A stretch of 64,000 bases of DNA from positions 1,099,416 through 1,163,415 of the forward strand of contig OY282494.1 of assembly GCA_958296385.1 (NCBI GenBank). Direction: 5' to 3'. The DNA is from an uncultured Dehalococcoidia bacterium. Lineage in GTDB: Bacteria > Chloroflexota > Dehalococcoidia > Lucifugimonadales > UBA3495. Numbering within the stretch: the stretch's first letter is position 1; each line of letters begins with the position of its first letter. Both the position numbers and the translations under genes were made by a program. Shown piece by piece: positions 35,733 through 44,749 of the stretch. The notes beneath the pieces were generated by a model, which was not told the origin of the DNA, searched no databases, and was given only the letters and a program-made list of their open reading frames with translations.

Positions 35733-35741
35733 ATAATAGCA
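35733..35741 (-). promoter_or_regulatory. Probable extended -10 promoter of trpD
   Basis: The minus strand reads TGCTATTAT. A start near 35726 would give a leader of about 56 bases before the trpD ATG. No attenuator-like leader peptide with tryptophan codons is visible in that leader. Confidence 0.45.
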
Positions 35742-35830
35742 CGCTGTTAGTGGCCGTCGCCCTGCCTGTTTGTCACCACGAGATTTTTTCGCTGTCCCCG
35801 GAATGACACCACCAAATGGAGCATCGCATC

Positions 35831-36631
35831 ATGCGCGTTGACGTTCACACCCACGTCTGGCCCGACCGCATCGCCCCCGCCGTTGCCGACAGCATGGAGC
35901 AAGACCTCGGCTTTGCCCCCATCGCCCGCAACACCGTCGCCGGCATCAAGGCCCACATGGCCGCATCCGGCGTTGATAAATCCGTAGTCCTCGGCGTCGC
36001 CGCCCGCGCCGACCAGGTCCGCCCCGCCAACGACTGGCTTATCTCCATCGCCGATGATTCCCTGGTCCCCTTCGGCGCCGTACACCCCGACCTCACCGAC
36101 AAAGCCGCCGAAATCCGGCATCTCCGGGCCCACGGCGTCAAAGGCATCAAGATGCACCCCGTCATCAACGGCTACTACCCCGACGACCCCCAATGGTTCC
36201 CCGTCTATGAGGAACTGGCCGACGACATGACCCTCGCCATTCACTCCGGCCGCCTCCCCCATTCCGCCCTCGGTACCCCCACTTACGCCGCCCCCGAGCG
36301 CATCATGAACATCGCCCGCCGTTTCCCCAAGCTCAAGATCATCGCCCTGCACCTCGGCGGCTTTTATATGCTCGACGAAGCCGAGCGCGTCCTGCTCGGC
36401 CAGCCCAACATCCTCGTTGACACCACCTGGCCCCCCACCTTGCGCGAGCTAACCCCCGACACCATAACCGCCATCATCAACAAACACGGCCCCCACAAAG
36501 TCTGCTTCGGCACCGACTACCCCCTGGTTGACATGGCCGCCGAATCCAACTACCTCGCCTCCCTCCCCCTGACCTCCGCCCAACTCGACGGCATCCTGGG
36601 CGATAACGCCCGCCGCTTTATCGGCCTGTAA
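35831..36631 (+). CDS. Amidohydrolase family 2 (ACMSD-like TIM barrel)
   Basis: The protein of about 266 residues is a metal-dependent TIM-barrel hydrolase or decarboxylase of the amidohydrolase-2 group. The HxH metal motif is VDVHTHVWP at residues 2-10. Further ligands are in GIKMHPVING, LKIIALHLGG and the aspartate of VCFGTDYPLVDM. ATG 35831 has GGAG nine bases upstream, while an in-frame ATG at 35816 has none. It is divergent from trpD and converges on oligopeptidase B. The substrate is unknown; members act on aromatic acids, amides and related compounds. Confidence 0.85.
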   Translation: MRVDVHTHVWPDRIAPAVADSMEQDLGFAPIARNTVAGIKAHMAASGVDKSVVLGVAARADQVRPANDWLISIADDSLVPFGAVHPDLTDKAAEIRHLRAHGVKGIKMHPVINGYYPDDPQWFPVYEELADDMTLAIHSGRLPHSALGTPTYAAPERIMNIARRFPKLKIIALHLGGFYMLDEAERVLLGQPNILVDTTWPPTLRELTPDTITAIINKHGPHKVCFGTDYPLVDMAAESNYLASLPLTSAQLDGILGDNARRFIGL

Positions 36632-36638
36632 CCCCCGT

Positions 36639-38741
36639 TCACCCCTCCACCCCCAGAATATGCAGCACAAACGCATATTCCTCCGCAACCTCCTTTATCC
36701 GCTCAAACCGCCCCGACGCCCCCGCGTGCCCCGAGTCCATGTGTATCTTAAGCAGCAGCGGGTTGTCGTCCGTGCGCGTATCCCGCAGCCGCGCCACCCA
36801 CTTTGCCGGCTCCCAGTAGGTAACCCTGGGGTCGCTGATCCCCCCCGTAACCAGCATCGGCGGGTATGCCTGCGCCCGCACGTTGTCGTAGGGCGAGTAG
36901 CTGCGGATGTAGTGGTAATACTCCGCCTCGTTCGGATTCCCCCACTCGTTGTACTCCATCGTCGTCAGCGGCAGCGTGTCGTCCAGCATCGTGTTCAGCA
37001 CGTCCACAAACGGCACGTGCGCCGCCACGCACCCAAACAGCTCCGGCCGCTCGTTCACCACCGCCCCCATCAGCATCCCCCCGGCGCTACCCCCGGCGCC
37101 GGCAATCCGCCCCGCCGACGTGTACCCCTCGGCAATCAGCAGTTCCGCGCAGTCAATGTAGTCGTTGAAGGTGTTGCGCTTTTGCAGCAGCTTGCCGCTC
37201 TCGTACCAGTCCCACCCCATTTCCATCCCGCCCCTGATGTGAGCAATCGCAAAGATAACCCCCCGGTTCACCAGACTGAGCGCTGCGATGCCAAAGCTCG
37301 CCTCCATTGTCAGCCCGTAGCTCCCGTACCCGTAGAGATACAGCGGCGCCGTCCCGTCCAACTCCGTCCCCCGCCGCATCAGCAGACTGATTGGCACCTG
37401 CGCCCCGTCCCGCGCCGTCGCCCAGATACGCGCCGTTTCGTACTGATTGACATCGTACCCCGACGGTATTTCCTGCTGCTTGCGCAAGACCCGTTCCCGC
37501 GTGTCCATATTATAGTCGTACACCGCCGCCGGCGTTTTCAGCGACGTGTACGAGAACCGCAGCGTTGCCGTGTCAAACTCCCGGCTCCCCCCCGGCGACA
37601 TCGCAAAATCATCCTCGCTAACCCCGTCAGCGTCCACCCCCGCCACGTAGTGCGCCTCCCCGTCCGACAGCCGCAGCACCATCACCTGCGGCAGCCCGTC
37701 CCGCCGGCATCCCACCACCAGATGCCCGCTGTAAGCGTCCACGTCCAGCAGCGGACGCCCCGGTTCGTGCGCCATAAAGTCCGTCCAGTTATCCCACCCC
37801 GGCGCCGACACCGGCGCCGTAGCCAGCTTAAAGTCCCGCGCCCCGTCCCCGTTGTGCCGGATAAAAAACCGCTCCCCGTGGTCCGCCACGTCATACTCAA
37901 AGTCAGTCGCCCGCGGCTCTACCAGAACCGGCGTCGCCCCCGGATTGTCCGCATCCAGAAACCGCCATTCGGTCATATTGTTCCCGCCGGCCACCACGTA
38001 GATAAACCGCCCGCTGTTCGACTTGCCCACCCCCACAAAAAACCGCGCGTCATCCTCGTGATACACCAGCTCGTCCCCCGCCGAATCATCCCCCAGCCGG
38101 TGCCGGTAGATGCTCACCGGACGATGATGCTCGTCCAGCACCGAGTAATAAAACGTCCGATTATCGTTGGCCCACTCAATCCCGTAATACGCCCCGCTTA
38201 TCGCATCCTCCAGCGTCTCCCCCGTAGCCAGGTCCAGCACCCGGATTGTGAACTGCTCCGACCCGTCAAAATCCACCCCGTAAGCCGCCAGCCGATGGTC
38301 CGGACTGTTCCGAAACGACGCCACCCGCGTGTAATCCCGCCCCTCTGCCAGCCCGTTCACGTCCAGCAAAACCGTCTCCGGCCCATCGTCGCTCCCCTCC
38401 CGCCGGCAGTAAATCGGATACTGCCCTCCTTCTTCGTACCGCACGTAATAATAGTACCCCCCCTCTTTCTGCGGCACCGTATTGTCGTCCTCCTTAATCC
38501 GCCCCCGAATTTCCCCATAGAGCAATTCCTGCAACCCCGCCAGCGGCTCCATAAACCCCGCCGTATAAGCATTTTCGGCCCGCAGATACTCCATAGTAGC
38601 CGGGTCATCCAACTCCCGCAGCCAATGCCACGGGTCCACCCGCTCCTCCCCGTGCATCACCGCAGCACCCCCCCTCTTACCGGCCACCGGCGGCGCCCCC
38701 GCCCCATTCGCAGAATTCGCAGCTGTCACCATATCCTCCAT
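36639..38741 (-). CDS. Oligopeptidase B (prolyl oligopeptidase family, S9A)
   Basis: This serine peptidase of about 700 residues cleaves short peptides, typically after basic residues. The amino half is the seven-bladed propeller, beginning GEERVDPWHWLRELDDP. The carboxy half is the alpha/beta hydrolase domain with IRGGMEMGWDWYESGK, the nucleophile in GAGGSAGGMLMGAVVNERP, the aspartate near LVTGGISDPRVTYWEP and the histidine in MDSGHAGASGRFERI. I used ATG 38741; an ATG nine bases further in has GGAGG but at only two bases' distance. No signal peptide is evident, so it is probably cytoplasmic. Confidence 0.92.
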   Translation of the reverse strand: MEDMVTAANSANGAGAPPVAGKRGGAAVMHGEERVDPWHWLRELDDPATMEYLRAENAYTAGFMEPLAGLQELLYGEIRGRIKEDDNTVPQKEGGYYYYVRYEEGGQYPIYCRREGSDDGPETVLLDVNGLAEGRDYTRVASFRNSPDHRLAAYGVDFDGSEQFTIRVLDLATGETLEDAISGAYYGIEWANDNRTFYYSVLDEHHRPVSIYRHRLGDDSAGDELVYHEDDARFFVGVGKSNSGRFIYVVAGGNNMTEWRFLDADNPGATPVLVEPRATDFEYDVADHGERFFIRHNGDGARDFKLATAPVSAPGWDNWTDFMAHEPGRPLLDVDAYSGHLVVGCRRDGLPQVMVLRLSDGEAHYVAGVDADGVSEDDFAMSPGGSREFDTATLRFSYTSLKTPAAVYDYNMDTRERVLRKQQEIPSGYDVNQYETARIWATARDGAQVPISLLMRRGTELDGTAPLYLYGYGSYGLTMEASFGIAALSLVNRGVIFAIAHIRGGMEMGWDWYESGKLLQKRNTFNDYIDCAELLIAEGYTSAGRIAGAGGSAGGMLMGAVVNERPELFGCVAAHVPFVDVLNTMLDDTLPLTTMEYNEWGNPNEAEYYHYIRSYSPYDNVRAQAYPPMLVTGGISDPRVTYWEPAKWVARLRDTRTDDNPLLLKIHMDSGHAGASGRFERIKEVAEEYAFVLHILGVEG

Positions 38742-38762
38742 CTTTACTTTTTTACCCCCAAT

Positions 38763-38790
38763 GTTCATTCTGAGCGCAGCGAGAGTCCCC
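38763..38790. repeat. Short copy of the dispersed intergenic repeat
   Basis: GTTCATTCTGAGCGCAGCGA, a partial copy of the repeat described near 30.6 kb, lies just upstream of the oligopeptidase B gene. Confidence 0.6.
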
Positions 38791-38806
38791 CCAGCGCTGC
38801 CCATCC

Positions 38807-39274
38807 TTAAACCGGCTCCGCTGTCACCGATTCAGCGATTGATATTATCGCATCCATTTCGTCCGCAACGTACCGCCGGCACGCCCCCGGACGCAGCCGG
38901 GCAATCACCGTCCCCAGCCATCCCCCGTAAGTCGCCGTAATCGTCAGCAGCGTATCCCCCAAATCCTCCGACGAATACCCCGGATCCCCCTCCGCGCACT
39001 CCCGCAAACGATAACTGTACTCCGCCCAAAATCCGGGCCCGTCCGCCCGGTGCGACAGCAGCTGCGGTCGCCCCGCCTGCGTAACCACGCTGGTAAAGCC
39101 GTCCCGCCCAATCTGCAACTCAATCCGATGCCCCGGCCTCAAGTCGGCCCCATCCGGCAGCCCGCCCCGACGGTAACGCTCCCCATGCGCCGGCCGGCTC
39201 GGAAAATCAACCACCGCCGCCCAAGCCGCCTCCAAATCCCCCGGCACAATCCGCGCCAACTCAAACACCGGCAT
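38807..39274 (-). CDS. SRPBCC (START-like) family protein
   Basis: The 155-residue protein looks like a SRPBCC/polyketide-cyclase-like small-molecule-binding fold: it starts FELARIVPGDLEAAWAAVVDF, the usual first strand and helix, and ends in a long carboxy helix (RRYVADEMDAIISIAESV). No catalytic residues are conserved across this superfamily. GGGGGTGA lies about six bases ahead of the ATG. It lies upstream of oligopeptidase B on the same strand and may share a transcript. Confidence 0.7.
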   Translation of the reverse strand: MPVFELARIVPGDLEAAWAAVVDFPSRPAHGERYRRGGLPDGADLRPGHRIELQIGRDGFTSVVTQAGRPQLLSHRADGPGFWAEYSYRLRECAEGDPGYSSEDLGDTLLTITATYGGWLGTVIARLRPGACRRYVADEMDAIISIAESVTAEPV

Positions 39275-39434
39275 AACTCACCCCCGCCTAAAAAACTTGC
39301 GCCGCCCCTTACTGCCAACGGAACAACTAACCGACCGACCGACGGATGCCCCCCGTCCGGGTGCCCCCATCCGGTTGACCATCGCGCCATTTTATGCAAT
39401 TGTATCGCACCGCAAACACGGCAGGACGCTTATT

Positions 39435-40691
39435 ATGCCCGATGGAGCGCTGGCCGGCCTCAATGTCCTCGACTTCACCCACTACGTCGCTGGCCCCTAC
39501 TGCACCAAACTCCTCGCCGACTACGGCGCCGACGTCATCAAGGTTGAGCCCCCGGCCGGCGATGGCGCCCGCCGCACCGGCCCTTTCCCCGATGACATCC
39601 CCCACCCGGAGCAAAGCGGCCTTTTCCTCCACCTCAACACCAACAAGCAGAGCATTGCCATTGACCTGAGATCCGACTCCGCCGCCGCCATCATTGAGCG
39701 TCTAGCCCGGTGGGCCGACGTCGTAGTTGAAAGCTTTCGCCCTGGCGTTGCTGACCGACTTGGCATTGGCTACGCTACTTTGAGCCTGCTGAACCCCGCG
39801 CTAATTTACACCAGCATTTCGAATTTCGGACAGACTGGCCCTTACCGCGACTACCGCGCCTCTGAGATTATTCTGTACGGCATTGGCGGCGAGATGCACT
39901 CCACCGGCCTCGCCGACCGCGAACCCCTCAAACTTGGCGGCAACGTCGGCCTTTACCAGGCCGGCGCCGTCGCCGCCGTCGCCACCATTGGCGCCAGTTT
40001 AGCCGGTTCATTCACCGATGACGACGCTGACACGCCCCCCGGCCAGCACATTGACGTCTCCATTCTGGAAACCCAGCTCGGTTCCGTTGACCGCCGCCAA
40101 AGCGCCTTACTCGCCCACCAGTACACCGGCGAACTCAGCCATCGCCCCCCGTCCGGCGGCTCCGGCGGCTACCCCAACGCCGTCTATCCCTGCGCCGACG
40201 GCTACTTCCAAATCAACGGCAGCCGTATGTACTTCCCCCGCGCCGTCGCCATGCTCGGCAGCCCCGACGCCCTAACCGAACCCCGCTGGCAAGACCCATC
40301 ATCCCAGGGCAGCCCGGAGATGCAGGACGAGTTCGAGTCCCAGCACTTCCTCCCCTGGATTCTGGAACGCTCCCGCGCCGACGCCTGGCAGTCCGCCCAG
40401 TCTCACCGCGTCTTGTCCGGCCCCATCAACACCATGGCCGACCTTGACGTTGACCCTTCATTTAATTTGCGCGGCGTTTTTGCCGAATCCGACCACCCCG
40501 CCGCCGGCCCCCTGCGCTACCCCGGCCGCCCTTTCACCATGCCCTTATCCCCCTGGCAGCTCCGCCATCCCGCCCCGTTGCTAGGCCAGCACACCGAACC
40601 CATCCTGACTTTGCTCGGCTTCGACCAAGCGTCCATTGACAGACTGGCCCAACAGGGCGTAATCATCCGCCCCGCACCCCCGGAGCGCTAA
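39435..40691 (+). CDS. Family III CoA-transferase (CaiB/BaiF), possibly without the catalytic aspartate
   Basis: The 418-residue protein is a CaiB/BaiF-type acyl-CoA transferase: LAGLNVLDFTHYVAGPYCTK, LADYGADVIKVEPP, LFLHLNTNKQSIAIDLRS and YTSISNFGQTGPYRDYRASE. In this family a conserved aspartate carries the acyl group. In the neighbouring paralogue it is in VLMSDAAAGAQGA. In this protein the matching region reads LKLGGNVGLYQAGA, with glycine or asparagine at that point. The frame is open 46 codons upstream, but ATG 39435 matches the family start. The second CoA-transferase begins four bases after its stop, suggesting a two-subunit enzyme. Confidence 0.88.
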   Translation: MPDGALAGLNVLDFTHYVAGPYCTKLLADYGADVIKVEPPAGDGARRTGPFPDDIPHPEQSGLFLHLNTNKQSIAIDLRSDSAAAIIERLARWADVVVESFRPGVADRLGIGYATLSLLNPALIYTSISNFGQTGPYRDYRASEIILYGIGGEMHSTGLADREPLKLGGNVGLYQAGAVAAVATIGASLAGSFTDDDADTPPGQHIDVSILETQLGSVDRRQSALLAHQYTGELSHRPPSGGSGGYPNAVYPCADGYFQINGSRMYFPRAVAMLGSPDALTEPRWQDPSSQGSPEMQDEFESQHFLPWILERSRADAWQSAQSHRVLSGPINTMADLDVDPSFNLRGVFAESDHPAAGPLRYPGRPFTMPLSPWQLRHPAPLLGQHTEPILTLLGFDQASIDRLAQQGVIIRPAPPER

Positions 40692-40695
40692 CCCC

Positions 40696-41991
40696 ATGGC
40701 CAAGCTGCCCCTGACCGGATTGCGCGTTTTGGAGATTACCGTAGTATGGGCCGGCCCTTACTGCGGTTCGTTCCTTGCCGATTTAGGCGCCGAGGTCATC
40801 CGCGTTGAATCCACCAACGCTTTCGTCCCCCTCACCCGGGGCGCCGCCCCCCATCCCACCCAGGCCGTCATTGACAACCTCCCCCTTTACTCCGGCGGCA
40901 CCCCCGGCCGCGTCCCCGGCGCCCGCCCTTTCAACCGCTCCCCCATGTTCAACTCCCACGCCCGCAACAAGCGCAGCATGACCGTCAACCTCCTGGAACC
41001 CGGCGGCCGCGACATTTTCGACCGGCTAGTAGCCATCAGCGACGTCCTCATCGAGAATAACCCCACCGAAACTATGGAGAAACTAGGCATATCCTACGAG
41101 TCCCTGAAAGCCGTCAAAGACGACTTCATCATGCTCCGGATGCCCGCCTACGGCAACACCGGCCCTTACCGCGATTACCGCGCCCACGGCGTCCACATTG
41201 AGGGCGTTGTCGGCCACACCCAGCTGCGCGGCTACCCCGACACCGACCCCTCTTACAACACCACCGTCCTGATGTCCGACGCCGCCGCCGGCGCGCAAGG
41301 CGCCTTTGCCGTCCTCGCCGCCCTGCGCCACCGCAAGCGCACCGGACAGGGCCAGCTCGTCGAACTCGGCCAGGCCGAGAACGTATTCCCTTACCTCGGC
41401 GAATACTACCTCGACTACGCCATGAACGGCCGCACTCACGAAACCCTCGGCAACAAGCACCCCACCGCCCTGCAAAACTGCTACCCCTGCGCCGGCGACG
41501 ACCGCTGGGTAACCATCACCATCTACGATAACCAGCAGTGGCAGTCCCTCTGCCAAATCATCAACGCCCCCCAACTCGCCGCCAACCCCGAACTAACCAA
41601 CCCGGCCGCCCGCCGCCAGCATCAGGACGCCATCGACCCCATCATCGCCGCCTGGACCAGCGCCCAATCCCCCACCGACGCCATGAATACCCTCCAGCAG
41701 GCCGGCATCCCCGCCGGCGCCGTAATGCACCAGGCCGACGCCTTCGCCGACCCCCATATCGCCAGCCGCCAATTCTTCCGCCAGGCCCACCAGCCCGACT
41801 GCGGCACGCACCTCTACCCCGGCCCCCTCTACAAAATGTCCGCAACCCCCCTCGACATCCACCGCGGCCCCGTAATGCTCGGCCAGGACAACGAATACGT
41901 CTATCGCCAACTACTAAACTACACCCCCGCCGAATACGCCGCCCTGGAAGCCGCCGGCCACATCGGCACCGACTACGCCCCCGGCGTCTAA
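40696..41991 (+). CDS. Family III CoA-transferase (CaiB/BaiF)
   Basis: This 431-residue paralogue of the preceding gene has the standard features: LTGLRVLEITVVWAGPYCGS, LADLGAEVIRVES, RNKRSMTVNLLEPGG, MLRMPAYGNTGPYRDYRAHG, and the probable catalytic aspartate in LMSDAAAGAQGAF. The later block QNCYPCAGDDRWVTITIYDN is also common in the family. It has no strong ribosome site and probably depends on coupling with the upstream gene. Acyl donors and acceptors cannot be inferred; nearby flavin oxidoreductases suggest degradation of organic acids. Confidence 0.9.
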   Translation: MAKLPLTGLRVLEITVVWAGPYCGSFLADLGAEVIRVESTNAFVPLTRGAAPHPTQAVIDNLPLYSGGTPGRVPGARPFNRSPMFNSHARNKRSMTVNLLEPGGRDIFDRLVAISDVLIENNPTETMEKLGISYESLKAVKDDFIMLRMPAYGNTGPYRDYRAHGVHIEGVVGHTQLRGYPDTDPSYNTTVLMSDAAAGAQGAFAVLAALRHRKRTGQGQLVELGQAENVFPYLGEYYLDYAMNGRTHETLGNKHPTALQNCYPCAGDDRWVTITIYDNQQWQSLCQIINAPQLAANPELTNPAARRQHQDAIDPIIAAWTSAQSPTDAMNTLQQAGIPAGAVMHQADAFADPHIASRQFFRQAHQPDCGTHLYPGPLYKMSATPLDIHRGPVMLGQDNEYVYRQLLNYTPAEYAALEAAGHIGTDYAPGV

Positions 41992-42054
41992 CCAACCCCC
42001 CGCCTGCCGCACTACCCCCCGCTGCCATTCCGATGGCGCCCCCCTACCCCCAAT

Positions 42055-42180
42055 GTCATTCTGAGCCCGGCGCAGAATCCCGACGACGTAGCAACGACTT
42101 TCCCCCAAAGTGTACGCTGCCCCATCAAGATTTTTTGCCGAGTTCCGAATGACTGCGGATGACTGCGTCCAGAACGACCG
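42055..42180. repeat. Copy of the dispersed repeat with an inverted partner
   Basis: GTCATTCTGAGCCCGGCGCA starts near 42056, followed by CGACGACGTAGC, then an inverted part (GAGTTCCGAATGACTG near 42130 and CGTCCAGAACGACC near 42165). It fills most of the 286-base space between the CoA-transferase and the next gene. Confidence 0.6.
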
Positions 42181-42223
42181 AACCGGCCGTCTGCCCCCCA
42201 TCCTCTACAAATCCCAACGCCAA

Positions 42224-42232
42224 TGTTACGAT
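42224..42232 (+). promoter_or_regulatory. Possible extended -10 before the flavin oxidoreductase at 42278
   Basis: TGTTACGAT fits the extended -10 pattern. It lies 46 bases before the ATG at 42278 and outside the repeat. No -35 was found. Confidence 0.3.
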
Positions 42233-42277
42233 ATTCCTAACCCACCAACCATCCATCCCCTGCGAGGTGTTATCGCC

Positions 42278-43228
42278 ATGCCCACGAAACGAATCGGCCT
42301 CCACGCCGGCGCCCCCACCGCCGATGCCTCCCTCGACCTCATGCGCCAGGCCGAAGCCGCCGGCGTCCACGCCGCATGGCTAACCACCGGCGGCGCCGGC
42401 CTTGATGCCCTAACCATATTCGCCGCCGCCGCCGTGCAGACCGATAACATCCTCTTCGGAACCTCCATCGTCCCAACCTACCCCCGCCATCCCATCGTCG
42501 CCGCCCAGCAGGTGCAGGTTCTCGCCCAGCTGGCCCCCGACCGCCTCCGTCTTGGCCTCGGCCCCAGCCATCGCCCCACCATGCGCGCCATGTTCGGCTA
42601 CAACCTGCACGCCCCCCTCACCAACCTCCGCGAGTACCTCCAAATCCTGCGCGCCCTGCTCCACGACGGCACGGTCGCCTTTGACGGACAGGAATACACC
42701 GCCCACGCCAGCATCCCCCATCCCGTCAACGTCCCCGTCATGGCCTCCGCCCTCCAGGAGGGTTCCTTCGAGCTCTGCGGCGCCCTCGCCGACGGCGCCA
42801 TCAGCTGGGTCAGCCCCGCCGTCTATCTCCGCGACAAAGCCCTGCCCGCCCTCCGCCGCGGCTCCGACCAGGCCGGACGCGCCACGCCTCCCCTCATCGC
42901 CCACGCCCCCGTCTGCATCAGCGACAACCCCGACGCCACCCGCCTCGCCGTCCAGCAGCAGCTCTCCAACTACCCCCGCCTCCCCTACTACCAGCGAATG
43001 TGGGCCGCCGCCGGCTACCCCGAAGCCGCCGAGGAAACCTGGAGCGACGCCATGATTGCCGCCACCGTCCTGACCGGCGATGCCGATACCGTCGGCGAGA
43101 AAATGACCGCCATGCTTGACATGGGCATGACCGAACTCCTAGTAACCCCCGTCCTCGCCGGCAACGACCCCGCCGCCGACATGGAACGCACCATCACCCT
43201 ACTCGGCCAAGTCGCCCAATCCCTCTAA
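42278..43228 (+). CDS. LLM class flavin-dependent oxidoreductase
   Basis: The 316-residue protein is a luciferase-like TIM barrel: KRIGLHAGAPTADASLDLMRQ at the front, GTSIVPTYPRHPIVAAQQV, LAPDRLRLGLGPSHRP and the late block VLTGDADTVGEKMTAMLDMG with ELLVTPV. These blocks fit the F420- or FMN-dependent 5,10-methylene-H4MPT reductase-like branch. ATG 42278 has GAGGTG upstream; the frame is open for 56 more codons that run through repeat DNA. A second enzyme of the superfamily follows 100 bases later. Confidence 0.85.
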   Translation: MPTKRIGLHAGAPTADASLDLMRQAEAAGVHAAWLTTGGAGLDALTIFAAAAVQTDNILFGTSIVPTYPRHPIVAAQQVQVLAQLAPDRLRLGLGPSHRPTMRAMFGYNLHAPLTNLREYLQILRALLHDGTVAFDGQEYTAHASIPHPVNVPVMASALQEGSFELCGALADGAISWVSPAVYLRDKALPALRRGSDQAGRATPPLIAHAPVCISDNPDATRLAVQQQLSNYPRLPYYQRMWAAAGYPEAAEETWSDAMIAATVLTGDADTVGEKMTAMLDMGMTELLVTPVLAGNDPAADMERTITLLGQVAQSL

Positions 43229-43329
43229 CCCCCAACCAGCACCCGCAACCCCCATCCAACCGCAACCCCCTAGCCCACCCGGAACCCCCTGGTCCACCCG
43301 AAACCCCTGGTCAAATCGGAGCAGCATCC

Positions 43330-44430
43330 ATGAAACTCGGCCTCTTCAATATGCCCCTGCACCCGCCGGGCCGCCTCCACGCCGACACCTACGACGAGGA
43401 TTTGGAGCTGATGGCCCTTGCCGACCAGTGGGGTTACTCCGAAGCGTGGATTGGCGAGCATTTCACCTCCGAGTGGGAGAATATGCCCGCCCCCGAACTT
43501 TTCATCGCCCGCGCCCTCGGCGTAACCCAAAACCTCATCATGGGCACCGGCGTATCCCTCCTCGCCTTTCACGACCCGGTGATGGTAGCCCATCGGATGG
43601 CGATGCTAGACCACCTGGCCCGGGGCCGTTTCTTCTTCGGCATCGGCTCCGGCGGCGTCCCCACCGACTCCGAGATGTTCGGCATGGACCGTCACTCCGG
43701 TCAGCAGCGCGACCGGATGCGCGAAGCCGCCGAGCTCATCATCCGTATGTGGACGTCCCCCCACCCCGACGGCTTTCACCACCAGGGCGAATACTACGAC
43801 GTCCGCATCCCGCCCGCTCGCCCGGAGATGGGCCTGGCCTGGCACATGAAACCCTACCAAAACCCCCACCCGCCCATCGCCGTCGCCGGCAGCAGCCCAT
43901 CCTCCCCCACCCTGGAAGTCGCCGGCGAGCTAGGCTGGTGGCCCATGAGCACCTTCTTCCTCCACGCCAGCAGCCTCCCCCGCCATTGGGACACCTACGC
44001 CAAAGGCGCCGCCGCCGCCAACCGCACCGTCTCCCGCAGCCAATGGCGCATCGCCCGCGAAGTCCACGTCGCCGACACCACCGAACAAGCCATCGCCGAC
44101 GTCCTAACCGGCCCCCCCGCAACCTCATTCACCAACTACTTCCTCCCCCTCCTCGGACAAGGACTGCGCGGCCTCGACGGAATCAAAACCCACCCCAACC
44201 TACCCAACGACGCCCTGACCCCCGAATATATGCTGCAAAACTTCTGGATAGTCGGAGACCCCGACCACTGCGCCCAGCAAATCCGCCAGCTCCACCACGA
44301 CACCGGCGGCTTCGGCACCCTCCTAATCCTCTGCCACGACTGGGGCCAAAACCGCCCCAAGTTCCTCAACTCCCTAAAACAACTAGCCCAAAAAACCCTC
44401 CCCCAACTATCCGACCTAACACCCGACTAA
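43330..44430 (+). CDS. LLM class flavin-dependent oxidoreductase (monooxygenase-like)
   Basis: The 366-residue protein is a luciferase-like flavin monooxygenase: LGLFNMPLHPPGR, EAWIGEHFTSEWENMPAPE, GTGVSLLAFHDPVMVAHRMA, LDHLARGRFFFGIGSGG, HHQGEYYDVRIPPARP and PPIAVAGSSPSSPT. These blocks are shared with alkanal and limonene-type monooxygenases, which need a reduced flavin. GGAG lies eight bases before the ATG. The C-rich space ahead contains a short imperfect repeat (ACCCGGAACCCCCTGGTCC / ACCCGAAACCCCTGGTC). The 17-bp repeat array begins just after its stop. Confidence 0.87.
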   Translation: MKLGLFNMPLHPPGRLHADTYDEDLELMALADQWGYSEAWIGEHFTSEWENMPAPELFIARALGVTQNLIMGTGVSLLAFHDPVMVAHRMAMLDHLARGRFFFGIGSGGVPTDSEMFGMDRHSGQQRDRMREAAELIIRMWTSPHPDGFHHQGEYYDVRIPPARPEMGLAWHMKPYQNPHPPIAVAGSSPSSPTLEVAGELGWWPMSTFFLHASSLPRHWDTYAKGAAAANRTVSRSQWRIAREVHVADTTEQAIADVLTGPPATSFTNYFLPLLGQGLRGLDGIKTHPNLPNDALTPEYMLQNFWIVGDPDHCAQQIRQLHHDTGGFGTLLILCHDWGQNRPKFLNSLKQLAQKTLPQLSDLTPD

Positions 44431-44445
44431 CCCCGCATAACCTAC

Positions 44446-44733
44446 CGACCCGGATAGCCCATCGACCCGGATAGCCCGACGACCCGGATAGCCCGACGAC
44501 CCGGATAGCCCGACGACCCGGATAGCCCGACGACCCGGATAGCCCGACGACCCGGATAGCCCGACGACCCAGACAGCCCGACGACCCGCACAGTCCAACG
44601 ACCCGGATAGCCCATCGACCCGGATAGCCCATCGACCCGGATAGCCCAACGACCCGGACACCCTACCGACTCGGACAGCCCGTCAACCCGATAGCCCGAC
44701 GACCCACACATCCCAACGACCCGCACACCCCAA
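44446..44733. repeat. 17-bp tandem repeat array (17 copies)
   Basis: Seventeen head-to-tail copies of CGACCCGGATAGCCCGA or close variants span 44446-44733. Copies 3-7 are identical and the edges are degenerate; one copy (44684) lacks a base. There are no spacers, so it is a minisatellite, not a CRISPR. It ends just before the ribosome-binding AAGGAG of the next gene. The unit is not a multiple of three, so the open frames across it are not coding. Confidence 0.93.
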
Positions 44734-44749
44734 TACAAGGAGCCCCGCC

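Noticed and set aside
36660-38810. A 716-codon open frame on the plus strand
   Set aside because: It is antisense to oligopeptidase B, whose catalytic motifs are clear. The translation is proline/histidine/arginine-rich and has no family pattern.
44446-44733. Possible CRISPR array
   Set aside because: The 17-base units are directly joined with no spacers, and no cas genes are nearby. The same applies to 55161-55634.
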